64,000 nucleotides of DNA, taken from assembly GCA_037968855.1 (NCBI GenBank), contig JBBKWH010000051.1, positions 1 through 64,000 on the forward strand, read 5' to 3'. This DNA comes from JBBKWH01 sp037968855 (lineage in GTDB: Bacteria; Pseudomonadota; Gammaproteobacteria; Pseudomonadales; Moraxellaceae). The first letter of the stretch is position 1, and each line of letters starts with the position of its first letter. The position numbers were made by a program, and so were the translations under genes. The notes under the pieces were generated by a model. It did no database searches and was not told where the DNA came from. It was given only the letters and a program-made list of their open reading frames with translations. Shown in pieces: positions 21,350 through 30,246 of this stretch.

Positions 21350-22206
21350 AAGCCTCCATCCAAGACGTATGGGTGCAGGTCAGACGCGTGTCTTGGCGTT
21401 CGTTAAGCTGGTTAACGGCGGGATTAACCTTATTTGGCCTGTGTTTTTTTATTTGGATCTGGTTGCAGATTGCACAGCGTCAAACAGTACAAGTCACCAC
21501 GACAGATGATCTGCCTGAGCCAAATGCCGTTGCACAGCGTTTTGAGGGATTTGATGCGTCGCTAGGCAGTATGACGGATTTAGTTCCGGTGCTTGATCTG
21601 AGTAAGTCCGTGGTACAGGCGGGTACGCATGGTCCAGAATTTCGGGGTGCTGATTTTTTGACCAGACACTCAAAGAATTGGACGTTGCAGTTGATGAATG
21701 TGACGCAAGAAAGCGTCATTGCTGATTTTTTGGCTGGACGTAGTGATCGCAGCCGTTTTCAGTATTTTCGTAGTATTGATGGTGAGCAAGAGCGCTATGT
21801 GCTGACCTATGGTGATTTTGCTACTGTGCAAACGGCAATGGGTGCGTTGGCCACAGTTGATTTTGGTTTGCCGACCAGTGTAAAGCCGTTTCCAGAGCGT
21901 TTTTCGAGTTATCAGCCGTATGTGACCGATCAGGGTAGCGATGAGCGTGTGGTGGGTGCAACAGGAAGTCGAGCATATCAAGTGCGATTACGGGAAGTGG
22001 CTATTCCAGAGCCTGTGTATGTGCCGACAACGCCAAAGGTATCTCGCTCTACAGAGCCTACACTGGGTAGTTTGGGCAATGAAAAGCCGCTATCAACGTC
22101 ACCATCTGATAGTCCTGTTCAGGTCACGCCAACCTTAAATACGCCCAAAGCACCATTGCAGAGTCAGCCACTAGATGACACTGCTGCACAAAATCCATTC
22201 GGTTAA
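21346..22206 (+). CDS. SPOR-domain inner-membrane protein (DamX-like)
   Basis: A 286-residue bitopic protein with a GTG start overlapping the aroB stop. A short cytoplasmic N-terminus precedes one transmembrane helix (about residues 18-40). A periplasmic linker leads to a SPOR-like domain (about 105-185) beginning NWTLQLMNVTQESVIADFL and including ERYVLTYGDFATVQTAMGA. SPOR domains bind denuded peptidoglycan at the septum. The C-terminal 80 residues are Pro/Ser/Thr-rich and probably disordered. The position after aroB matches damX in enterobacteria and a SPOR gene in Acinetobacter. The tail after the SPOR domain is unusual, because in DamX the SPOR domain is terminal. Confidence 0.8.
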   Translation: MKASIQDVWVQVRRVSWRSLSWLTAGLTLFGLCFFIWIWLQIAQRQTVQVTTTDDLPEPNAVAQRFEGFDASLGSMTDLVPVLDLSKSVVQAGTHGPEFRGADFLTRHSKNWTLQLMNVTQESVIADFLAGRSDRSRFQYFRSIDGEQERYVLTYGDFATVQTAMGALATVDFGLPTSVKPFPERFSSYQPYVTDQGSDERVVGATGSRAYQVRLREVAIPEPVYVPTTPKVSRSTEPTLGSLGNEKPLSTSPSDSPVQVTPTLNTPKAPLQSQPLDDTAAQNPFG

Positions 22207-22207
22207 C

Positions 22208-22221
22208 GCTGAAATTTCAGC
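22208..22221. repeat. 14-bp perfect palindrome upstream of gltB
   Basis: GCTGAAATTTCAGC is fully self-complementary. It starts 2 nt after the stop of the SPOR gene and about 60 bp upstream of the -35 element of the gltB promoter candidate. It could be an operator for a dimeric regulator of gltBD, or a chance palindrome. The regulator is not identifiable from sequence. Confidence 0.35.
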
Positions 22222-22283
22222 CGTATAGAATGGACTGTACAAGTTTTGATACGACTGTGTGACGCTTGGCCAGATTGTTGCAT

Positions 22284-22312
22284 TTGAGTACAAGCGGTTT
22301 TTTCTTTAGAAT
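22284..22312 (+). promoter_or_regulatory. Putative sigma-70 promoter of gltBD
   Basis: TTGAGT (22284-22289), a 17-nt spacer and TAGAAT (22307-22312) match the -35 and -10 consensus at 4/6 and 5/6. Transcription would begin near 22319 and give a leader of about 90 nt to the gltB ATG at 22410. This supports the shorter gltB start, since an upstream in-frame start at 22266 would precede the transcript. Confidence 0.55.
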
Positions 22313-22409
22313 ACTCGACCATTTTGTCCGCTTTGTGATGTTGTCTGGGCTGTTGGCCAGATCACGTGATCACACAGAGCGGCGTCTCGACCGATTTCAA
22401 GGGTACGCC

Positions 22410-25400
22410 ATGCATATGCCGCACAACGCCGCCTCCGCGCTTCCCGCATCCACGTCTGCGCCAAAGCAGCTTGGGATGTATCAGCCTGAAGAATTTCGCG
22501 ATAACTGTGGTTTTGGTCTGATCGCTCACATGCAGGGCGAGACCAGCCATGACTTGTTGCGAACTGCAATTCATAGCTTGAGCTGTATGACTCACCGTGG
22601 CGGTATTGCTGCTGACGGTAAAACAGGTGACGGTTGCGGTTTGCTGTTGGCAATGCCAAAAGCTTTTTTCCGTGCTGAGGCTACGGCTTTGGGCATGAGC
22701 TTGTCTGAGTTGTTTGCCGTGGGTACGGTATTTTTAAACACCGATAGCACGCTGGCACAACATGCCCGTGAGGTTCTGGACGCAGAAATTAGTAAAGAAG
22801 GCTTAACGGTTGCGACTTGGCGCGTGGTGCCGACTGACAACAATGCACTGGGCGAAATCGCTTTGCGCTCGTTGCCAGTATTTGAGCAAATTATTGTTAA
22901 TGCACCCGATGGATTGGCTGAAGCGGACTTTAACCGCAAGCTGTTTTTGGCCCGTCGTCGTGCCGAAACTCAATTGACTCATGATCCGCTATTTTATGTC
23001 ACCACCTTGGCATCGACCGTCATTAGCTATAAAGGCTTGATGATGCCGGAGGCGATTGCTGAGTTTTATTTAGACTTGGCGAACCCTGCCTTAACCACCC
23101 ATATTTGTGTGTTTCACCAACGCTTCTCGACCAATACCTTGCCACGTTGGCCGTTGGCGCAGCCGTTCCGTTATTTGGCGCACAATGGTGAAATCAACAC
23201 CATTATGGGTAACCGTAACTGGTCAGTTGCGCGTACACCGAAGTTTGAAAATCCATTGCTACCTGGTTTGCTTGACTTAAAACCGCTGATTAACCGTACT
23301 GGTTCAGACTCGTCTAGCTTGGATAACATGCTGGAGATTTTGGTCGGTGGTGGCATGGACTTGTTCCGTGCGCTACGAATGTTGGTTCCACCAGCATGGC
23401 AAAACGTCGAAACCATGGACAGCAATCTTCGTGCGTTCTATGAGTTTAACTCTAAGCACATGGAAGCATGGGATGGCCCAGCAGGTCTGGTGATTCAAGA
23501 TGGTCGTCATGCGGTCTGTATGCTCGACCGTAATGGTCTGCGCCCAGCCCGTTGGGTCATTACCAAAAACGGCTACATTACCTTGGCATCTGAGATTGGC
23601 GTGTGGGGCTATGCGCCTGAAGATGTGGTGTCTAAAGGCCGTGTTGGACCAGGTCAGATTTTGGTGGTGGATACTGCCTCTGGTGAAGTGCTGGAAACGG
23701 CTGATATTGATAACCGTCTCAAATCTGCTCATCCATATAAGCAATGGCTGCGTGAGCATGCCATGCATATTCAATCTGAAGAAGAGATTGAAGAAGACCT
23801 GCAAGATCAAGGGTTACGCGGTGAGTTGCTCAAGTCTGCGCAAAAAATGTTCCATGTTACCTTTGAAGAGCGTGACCAGATCATTCGTCCATTGGCAGAA
23901 AGTGGTCAAGAAGCGGTTGGCTCGATGGGTGATGACACGCCAATGGCAGTGTTATCGCAACAAGTGCGTCATGTGGCCGACTATTTCCGCCAGCAATTTG
24001 CGCAGGTGACCAACCCGCCAATCGATCCATTGCGTGAATCGATTGTGATGTCGCTTGAGACCTGTTTGGGCCGCGAACAAAACGTGTTTGAGCAAGGTCC
24101 AGAACATGCGGATCGGATCATCATCTCAAGTCCTGTGTTGTCGCCCAGCAAGATGCATCAACTGCGTCAGATTGATCGTAAAGGGTATGGCACGCATCAA
24201 GTTGAGCTGAACTATGATCCCGCGCAAGAAACCTTAGAAGCAGCATTGCGTCGTATCTGTGAAGAAAGCGCCGCGGCTGTACGTGCTGGTCAGACCTTTA
24301 TTGTGCTGTCTGATCGCAACATTGCTGCGGGTCTATTGCCAGCCAATGCCATCTTGGCAACGGGTGCGGTCAGCCATTATTTGTCGGCTGAAGGTCTGCG
24401 TACCGATGCCAATATTATTGTTGAAAGTGGCTTTGCCCGTGATGCGCATCACTTTGCCGTGTTGGTCGGTTTTGGTGCGACGGCAGTCTATCCTTATTTG
24501 GCTTACGACGTGATTAACGACTTGGTCAATACCGGCGCCTTGTTGGGTGATCCATTGTATGCCCAAGCCAGCTTCCGCAAAGGTATTGATAAAGGCTTGC
24601 TGAAAATCCTGTCCAAAATGGGCATCTCGACCATTGCCTCGTATCGTGCGGGTCAATTGTTTGAAGCGATTGGCTTGTCTCATCAAGTAGTTGATCTGTG
24701 CTTTAAAGGTGTGCCAAGCCGGATCGAAGGTGCGGGTTTTGTTGATCTTGAAAACGATCAAAAGAAACTGGGTGATATTGCGTGGAAGTCACGCAAAGCC
24801 ATTGATCAAGGCGGGTTGCTCAAGTTTGTGTTTAACAAGGAATATCACGCCTTTAACCCAGACGTGATTAACACCTTGCACACCGCAGTGCGTACCGGCA
24901 AGTTTGATGACTATCGCGCCTATGCCAACTTGGTCAACACCCGTCCGGTCGCCACCATTCGCGATATGCTCAAGCTGAATACTGACAACAGCATTGATAT
25001 CAGCGAAGTTGAGTCAATTGAAGATATCTTGCCGCGTTTTGATTCGGCAGGCATGTCGCTGGGTGCTTTGTCGCCAGAAGCGCACGAATCGATTGCGATT
25101 GCCATGAACACGATTGGTGGTCGTTCTAACTCTGGTGAGGGCGGTGAAGACCCAGCCCGTTACGGCACCATTCGTAACTCCAAAATCAAGCAAATTGCGT
25201 CGGGCCGCTTTGGTGTCACGCCTGCGTATTTGGCCTCTGCCGAAGTGCTACAGATCAAAGTCGCGCAGGGTGCTAAACCCGGTGAAGGTGGTCAGTTGCC
25301 CGGTGGTAAGGTCAATGCGCTGATTGCGCGTCTGCGTTATTCCGTGCCTGGTGTGACCTTGATTTCGCCACCACCGCACCACGATATTTATTCGATTGAA

Positions 25401-26915
25401 GATTTGTCGCAGTTGATTTTTGACTTAAAACAAGTCAACCCAGCCGCGATGGTCTCGGTTAAGTTGGTCTCAGAACCCGGTGTGGGAACGATTGCTGCTG
25501 GTGTGGCCAAAGCCTATGCCGACTTCATCACCATCTCTGGTTATGACGGTGGTACGGCTGCGTCGCCATTATCGTCGATTCATCATGCTGGTTCGCCGTG
25601 GGAGTTGGGTCTGGCCGAGGCGCATCAAGCGCTACGGGTCAACGATCTGCGCGGCAAAGTGCGTGTACAGACCGATGGCGGCCTCAAAACCGGTCTAGAC
25701 GTGATCAAAGCGGCAATCTTGGGTGCAGAAAGCTTTGGCTTTGGTTCAACACCAATGATCGCACTGGGCTGTAAATACCTGCGGATTTGCCACCTAAACA
25801 ACTGCGCCACCGGTGTGGCGACTCAGCAAGACAAATTGCGCGAAGAGCATTTTATTGGCGAGCCAGAAATGCTGATCAACTTTTTCCGCTTTATCGCTGA
25901 AGAAACTCGCGAGCTGCTGGCCTTACTCGGCGTGCGCTCAATGAAAGAGTTGATTGGCCGGACTGACTTGTTGTCGATGATCGAAGGTCAAAGCGACAAA
26001 CAGCGCAAATTGGATCTCACTCCTTTACTGACCATTCACCCGTCAGCCGAAGGCAAGAGCCAGTATTGTATCCAGCCACGCAACGAGCCACACGATAAGG
26101 GTCTGCTGGCCGAGCGCATGGTTGAAGACATGCTATCCGCGATTGAGAGCATGGGTGGTGGTGCGTACAGTTATCATATCTGTAACTGTGACCGCTCAAT
26201 CGGTGCGCGCTTGTCGGGTGAAATTGCCAAGCGTCATGGCAACCTTGGCATGAGCGATGCACCAGTCACCGTTCAATTGACCGGCACTGCGGGTCAGTCG
26301 TTGGGTGTGTGGAACGCAGGTGGCTTGCATATCCGTTTAGAAGGCGATGCTAACGACTATGTCGGTAAAGGCATGGCCGGTGGTATGGTGACTATCTATC
26401 CACCAAAAGGTTCGCCGTTTGCCTCACAAAAAACCGCAATTATTGGTAACACCTGCTTGTATGGTGCGACTGGCGGTAAACTGTTTGCAGCAGGGACAGC
26501 AGGTGAGCGCTTTGCGGTGCGTAACTCCGGTTGCCATGCGGTAATCGAGGGCGCGGGTGACCATTGCTGCGAATATATGACCGGCGGTTTGGTGACGGTA
26601 TTGGGCCGTACAGGTCTAAACTTTGGTGCAGGCATGACCGGTGGTTTTGCTTATGTGCTGGACTTGGATGGTGATTTCTTTGATCGCTGCAACCATGAGC
26701 TGATTGATCTCAACCGGATCTCAAGTGAGTCGACTGAAGAACATCGTCATCACCTGATGGAAGTGCTTGAAGAGTATGTTCATGAGACCGGCAGCGTGTG
26801 GGGCCAGACCATTTTGAACGAATTTGACGAATACGTTCGCAAGTTCTATTTGGTCAAGCCAAAAGCCGCAAGCCTCAGCAGCTTGCTGAAAACCACCAAG
26901 GCTGATCCTCAATAA
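22410..26915 (+). CDS. gltB: Glutamate synthase (NADPH) large subunit
   Basis: This subunit makes two glutamates from glutamine and 2-oxoglutarate with electrons from GltD; 1501 residues. I choose ATG 22410 because AAGGG lies 6 nt upstream. The frame is open back to 22266, but that would add 48 unrelated residues and lies upstream of the promoter candidate. The N-terminal propeptide ends before the catalytic Cys33 in RDNCGFGLIAH, the Ntn amidotransferase nucleophile. The FMN synthase domain follows, with the 3Fe-4S cysteines in CKYLRICHLNNC (about residues 1117-1130). The C-terminal beta-helix has the repeated Gly motif GTAGQSLGVWNAGGL. gltD lies 66 nt downstream. Confidence 0.97.
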   Translation: MHMPHNAASALPASTSAPKQLGMYQPEEFRDNCGFGLIAHMQGETSHDLLRTAIHSLSCMTHRGGIAADGKTGDGCGLLLAMPKAFFRAEATALGMSLSELFAVGTVFLNTDSTLAQHAREVLDAEISKEGLTVATWRVVPTDNNALGEIALRSLPVFEQIIVNAPDGLAEADFNRKLFLARRRAETQLTHDPLFYVTTLASTVISYKGLMMPEAIAEFYLDLANPALTTHICVFHQRFSTNTLPRWPLAQPFRYLAHNGEINTIMGNRNWSVARTPKFENPLLPGLLDLKPLINRTGSDSSSLDNMLEILVGGGMDLFRALRMLVPPAWQNVETMDSNLRAFYEFNSKHMEAWDGPAGLVIQDGRHAVCMLDRNGLRPARWVITKNGYITLASEIGVWGYAPEDVVSKGRVGPGQILVVDTASGEVLETADIDNRLKSAHPYKQWLREHAMHIQSEEEIEEDLQDQGLRGELLKSAQKMFHVTFEERDQIIRPLAESGQEAVGSMGDDTPMAVLSQQVRHVADYFRQQFAQVTNPPIDPLRESIVMSLETCLGREQNVFEQGPEHADRIIISSPVLSPSKMHQLRQIDRKGYGTHQVELNYDPAQETLEAALRRICEESAAAVRAGQTFIVLSDRNIAAGLLPANAILATGAVSHYLSAEGLRTDANIIVESGFARDAHHFAVLVGFGATAVYPYLAYDVINDLVNTGALLGDPLYAQASFRKGIDKGLLKILSKMGISTIASYRAGQLFEAIGLSHQVVDLCFKGVPSRIEGAGFVDLENDQKKLGDIAWKSRKAIDQGGLLKFVFNKEYHAFNPDVINTLHTAVRTGKFDDYRAYANLVNTRPVATIRDMLKLNTDNSIDISEVESIEDILPRFDSAGMSLGALSPEAHESIAIAMNTIGGRSNSGEGGEDPARYGTIRNSKIKQIASGRFGVTPAYLASAEVLQIKVAQGAKPGEGGQLPGGKVNALIARLRYSVPGVTLISPPPHHDIYSIEDLSQLIFDLKQVNPAAMVSVKLVSEPGVGTIAAGVAKAYADFITISGYDGGTAASPLSSIHHAGSPWELGLAEAHQALRVNDLRGKVRVQTDGGLKTGLDVIKAAILGAESFGFGSTPMIALGCKYLRICHLNNCATGVATQQDKLREEHFIGEPEMLINFFRFIAEETRELLALLGVRSMKELIGRTDLLSMIEGQSDKQRKLDLTPLLTIHPSAEGKSQYCIQPRNEPHDKGLLAERMVEDMLSAIESMGGGAYSYHICNCDRSIGARLSGEIAKRHGNLGMSDAPVTVQLTGTAGQSLGVWNAGGLHIRLEGDANDYVGKGMAGGMVTIYPPKGSPFASQKTAIIGNTCLYGATGGKLFAAGTAGERFAVRNSGCHAVIEGAGDHCCEYMTGGLVTVLGRTGLNFGAGMTGGFAYVLDLDGDFFDRCNHELIDLNRISSESTEEHRHHLMEVLEEYVHETGSVWGQTILNEFDEYVRKFYLVKPKAASLSSLLKTTKADPQ

Positions 26916-26930
26916 CGCATGTACCGGCCA

Positions 26931-26960
26931 GCATGACGTGGCACATTACGCCCGTCATGC
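26931..26960 (+). repeat. gltB-gltD intergenic stem-loop
   Basis: GCATGACG (26931-26938) and CGTCATGC (26953-26960) form a perfect 8-bp stem in the 66-nt spacer. No T-run follows. It could stabilise the gltB 3' end or set the GltB:GltD ratio; that is inference. Confidence 0.45.
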
Positions 26961-26981
26961 CAGCCCACCGGAGAGACCATC

Positions 26982-28403
26982 ATGGCTGATCGCCTGAGCA
27001 ATGATTTTCAGTTCCTCGACGTGCCACGTCAGGAGCCGAACAAAAAAGACAACCAAACCCGCACTGAGGCGTTTGTTGAGATTTATCAACCCTTTGAAAA
27101 AGTCGAAGTGGCGGCCCAGTCACATCGCTGTTTAGACTGTGGTAACCCGTATTGTGAATGGAAATGTCCTGTTCACAACTACATTCCAAATTGGTTAAAA
27201 CTGATCTCAGAAGGTCAGTTGTTCCAAGCCGCCGAGCTATCGCACCAGACCAACACCTTGCCAGAAGTCTGTGGTCGCGTTTGCCCACAAGATCGTCTGT
27301 GTGAAGGCGCGTGTACCCTAAACGACGGCTTTGGTGCTGTGACCATTGGTAACACCGAAAAATACATCACCGACACCGCCTTTGCCTTGGGCTGGCGTCC
27401 GGACATGTCCAACGTGGTTTGGACTGATAAAAAAGTCGCCATTATTGGTGCTGGCCCTGCGGGTCTGGGCTGTGCTGACGTATTGGTGCGTGCGGGTGTG
27501 AAGCCAGTGGTGTTTGATAAAAACCCAGAAATTGGCGGCTTGCTGACCTTTGGTATCCCAGAGTTTAAGATGGAAAAATCGGTGATGATTCGTCGCCGTG
27601 GCATCTTTGAAGCGATGGGGATGGAGTTTAAGCTCAATACTGAAGTGGGCGTTGATGTGACCATCGACGAGTTGTTGGCCGACTACGACGCGGTGTTTAT
27701 GGGCATGGGCACATACACCTACATGAAAGGCGGTTTTGTCGGTGAAGACCTGCCAGAAGTGTATGACGCGCTCGACTTCCTCATTGCCAACGTCAACCGT
27801 TGCCAAGGCTGGGAAAAAAATCCAAGCGATTACATCAGCATGGAAGGCAAAAAAGTGGTGATCTTGGGTGGTGGCGACACTGCGATGGATTGCAACCGCA
27901 CCTCAATCCGTCAAGGCGCGGCGCAAGTGAGCTGTGCATATCGTCGTGACGAAGAAAACATGCCCGGCAGCCGCCGCGAAGTGACCAACGCGCGTGAAGA
28001 AGGCGTTGAGTTCTTGTTTAACCGTCAGCCGATTGAAATTGTTGGCGAAAACGGCAAAGTGGTTGGCGTTAAAGTGGTCACCACGCAGTTGGGCGAACCA
28101 GACAGCCGTGGCCGTCGTAGCCCAGAGCCTGTGCCAAACTCAGAAGAGATTTTGCCAGCCGATGCGGTGATTTTGGCCTTTGGTTTCCGTCCGAGTCCTG
28201 CACAGTGGTTTGAGACGCAAGCCATCAGCATGGATGGTTCTGGTCGTGTGACGGCTGCCGAGCAACAGACCTATAAGTTCCAGACCAGCAACCCAAAAAT
28301 CTTTGCCGGTGGCGATATGGTACGCGGGTCTGATTTGGTGGTGACGGCAATCTGGGAGGGGCGTCAGGCAGCCGAAGGCATCTTGGATTATCTGGATATT
28401 TAA
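26982..28403 (+). CDS. gltD: Glutamate synthase (NADPH) small subunit
   Basis: This is an FAD/iron-sulfur subunit of 473 residues that oxidises NADPH and feeds electrons to GltB. GGAG just upstream supports the ATG. Two N-terminal cysteine clusters bind 4Fe-4S centres: CLDCGNPYCEWKCP (about residues 49-62) and CGRVCPQDRLCEGAC. The FAD Rossmann motif is VAIIGAGPAGLGCA, and the NADPH motif is VVILGGGDTAMDCN. The C-terminal FAGGDMVRGSDLVVTAI is the usual FAD-contacting end. An intrinsic terminator follows. Confidence 0.97.
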   Translation: MADRLSNDFQFLDVPRQEPNKKDNQTRTEAFVEIYQPFEKVEVAAQSHRCLDCGNPYCEWKCPVHNYIPNWLKLISEGQLFQAAELSHQTNTLPEVCGRVCPQDRLCEGACTLNDGFGAVTIGNTEKYITDTAFALGWRPDMSNVVWTDKKVAIIGAGPAGLGCADVLVRAGVKPVVFDKNPEIGGLLTFGIPEFKMEKSVMIRRRGIFEAMGMEFKLNTEVGVDVTIDELLADYDAVFMGMGTYTYMKGGFVGEDLPEVYDALDFLIANVNRCQGWEKNPSDYISMEGKKVVILGGGDTAMDCNRTSIRQGAAQVSCAYRRDEENMPGSRREVTNAREEGVEFLFNRQPIEIVGENGKVVGVKVVTTQLGEPDSRGRRSPEPVPNSEEILPADAVILAFGFRPSPAQWFETQAISMDGSGRVTAAEQQTYKFQTSNPKIFAGGDMVRGSDLVVTAIWEGRQAAEGILDYLDI

Positions 28404-28428
28404 GCGGTTATTGATCGCTTAGATGCAC

Positions 28429-28459
28429 AAAAACCCTACGCGATGGCGTGGGGTTTTTT
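28429..28459 (+). terminator. Intrinsic terminator after gltBD
   Basis: The stem ACCCTACGC / GCGTGGGGT (one T-G wobble) has a GATG loop, is flanked by A residues, and is followed by a run of six T. It begins 26 nt after the gltD stop and closes the gltBD unit. Confidence 0.9.
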
Positions 28460-28576
28460 GTGATAGCGAGATAAAAAGCCATTAAAAGGCTTGTTGAGAT
28501 GATGGTATTGGGTTTAAATGTTTGTGAATGATACAAATTTCTGACGAATTGATTTTTAGATTTCTAATCCGATGTT

Positions 28577-28599
28577 AACTGTCACAGTTGATGTATAAG
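28577..28599 (+). promoter_or_regulatory. Putative promoter/operator of the DUF2971 gene
   Basis: AACTGT-C-ACAGTT (28577-28589) is a perfect 6-1-6 palindrome placed directly upstream of a TATAAG -10-like element (28594-28599), about 30 nt before the gene. The -35 region is poor. An operator that blocks or activates this promoter would be expected in such a spot. No regulator is encoded next to it. Confidence 0.35.
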
Positions 28600-28628
28600 A
28601 AAAACTGTAGTGACTGAGTTAGGAGATA

Positions 28629-29585
28629 ATGTTGAAGCAATTGTTTAAATACTCGCCTAGTCCAAGAAATCTATTTGAGGATGGTTTTATTAGACTATCT
28701 CAATTGGCTGTGCTAAATGATCCATTTGAAGCATCATTTTGTAGTAGTAGTCTTGATGATCTTGCTTCTAATTTTGATTACCAACACGCTCAGGATTCGG
28801 AGTTTTGAGAGATTAGTTTTTCTGATTATGTGGCATTAAGAGTACATAATGTTGGTATTATAAGTCTTTCTGAAAATAAAGAAAATCTTCTTATGTGGGC
28901 TCATTATGCCAATGAACATAAAGGTGTTGTTGCGGGAATAGTTTATGATCCGATCTTGGGCTCTATCTTTGAAAAGATATTTAGAGCGGATGCTTTAATC
29001 AACAATTCCCTTACTGAGGAATTCTCGCCGTTCAATGGAGTACCAAAACCAGTCTCTTATAGAAAGGAACTTCGCTATAGAAATGATAGATTTGATTATG
29101 ATTATTCAAATATAGAAGCAGAAGGTTCTGATAGGATTTTGTATGAAATACTAATGCAAAAAAGCGACGAGTGGATTTATGAGCAAGAGTATAGAGTTGT
29201 ATTAAGGCTTGAGCAAGCTGATAGAGTTATTATAGAAAATATGCGAAATATTGAAAACAAAAAAATACAAGAGAATATTATGGAGTTAGGTTGTTTTTCT
29301 ATAAATAAAATCGACAATAGTTGTACTATAGATTTACATAAAATAGAAGATGATGCTATGCGAGTCGTAATTGCGATAGAGTTAGCTAAGTTGAGTAGAA
29401 ATTCAAATACAATCTACTTAATGAAGTTAAATGCAAGTTGTATTAACAACTGTCTAATAGGTCTTAAATCTATGTTTCAAAAGATAGATGTTCAAGGAAA
29501 GTTTGCCATGTCAGTCGGATACCTAGATGTTTGGAAGGCTGTAAAAAATAGCGATTATTACAGCCTTGAATTTATGAAACTATAA
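28629..29585 (+). pseudogene. DUF2971-family gene interrupted by an in-frame TGA
   Basis: The frame starts at ATG 28629 after a good AGGAGA site and reads MLKQLFKYSPSPRNLFEDGF, then LNDPFEASF. TGA at 28806-28808 (codon 60) interrupts it, and the same frame stays open to 29585 for about 258 more codons. The part after the stop carries ISLSENKENLLMWAHYANEH, the hallmark of DUF2971 proteins. Their function is unknown, and they often occur in accessory or defence-associated islets. The stretch is clearly AT-rich compared with its neighbours and uses codons such as ATA and AGA, which suggests recent transfer. It may be a decayed gene, a sequencing error, or a gene restarted downstream (GTG 28830). 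It is flanked by the gltBD terminator and the convergent mnh operon. Confidence 0.75.
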
Positions 29586-29629
29586 AGCGCTATATTTTTT
29601 AAGCTACTTTGCCTAAAATATTTTGTAAT

Positions 29630-29962
29630 TTATCCCTCCGGCGGCAACTCCTCCGGCTGTGGCGCACGACTCGGCACATGCAAATGCAACGCCGCTTGCG
29701 CCATCAAACAGGCTGACACAGGTGCAGTCAAAAATACCACCATACTAATCAACAACTCAGCAAAACCAATATGCCCCGCCAGCGCCGCCAACAACATCGA
29801 CGCCAGCAATAAGCCACCCAAACCCAAGGTCGATGCCTTAGTCGGCGCATGCAAACGCATATGAAAATCCGGCAAACGAACCAAACCAATTGATCCCAAC
29901 AACAAAAAAAACGCCGAGATTAAAATCAGCATTGCCGCGATTGACTCAATAAATAAGATCAT
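29630..29962 (-). CDS. mnhG: Mrp/Mnh cation:proton antiporter subunit G
   Basis: A 110-residue inner-membrane protein with three predicted helices. The family signature VRLPDFHMRLHAPTKASTLG is at about residues 27-46. It is the last gene of a six-gene Mrp operon read on the minus strand. MnhG is a small accessory subunit required for assembly of the hetero-oligomeric Na+(K+)/H+ antiporter. The C-terminus is Pro/Glu-rich. It starts 5 nt after the mnhF stop. Confidence 0.93.
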   Translation of the reverse strand: MILFIESIAAMLILISAFFLLLGSIGLVRLPDFHMRLHAPTKASTLGLGGLLLASMLLAALAGHIGFAELLISMVVFLTAPVSACLMAQAALHLHVPSRAPQPEELPPEG

Positions 29963-29967
29963 CTGAC

Positions 29968-30246
29968 TTACTCCATCACATCGCCGCGACTGATATAGCG
30001 CGCCATCGCCACCGTCGAGACAAAGCCTAACATCGCCACCAATAACGCCGCCTCAAACAACATCCGGCTCTGCTGCACAATGCCCAACAGCACAATAAAG
30101 GCCACGCCGTTGATGTACAACGTATCCATGGCCAGCACACGATCCACCGCAGACGGGCCTCGGTACAAACGCCAACCGCAGAGCAACAAACTCACACCAA
30201 CTGCCAGCATGGCAACCCAAAGCGAGACGGTTAACAACTGACTCAT
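29968..30246 (-). CDS. mnhF: Mrp/Mnh cation:proton antiporter subunit F
   Basis: A 92-residue membrane protein with three hydrophobic helices and the family motif LYRGPSAVDRVLAMDTLYINGV in the first loop. MrpF is a small subunit of the Mrp complex. The ATG overlaps the mnhE stop by 4 nt. Confidence 0.93.
   Translation of the reverse strand: MSQLLTVSLWVAMLAVGVSLLLCGWRLYRGPSAVDRVLAMDTLYINGVAFIVLLGIVQQSRMLFEAALLVAMLGFVSTVAMARYISRGDVME

Noticed and set aside
22266..22409. 48-codon N-terminal extension of GltB
   Set aside because: It lies upstream of or across a good promoter, has no family resemblance, and the ATG at 22410 has a proper ribosome binding site.
28806..28808. TGA as a selenocysteine or recoded codon
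   Set aside because: No SECIS-like hairpin is visible, DUF2971 is not a selenoprotein family, and TGA serves as a normal stop elsewhere in the window.
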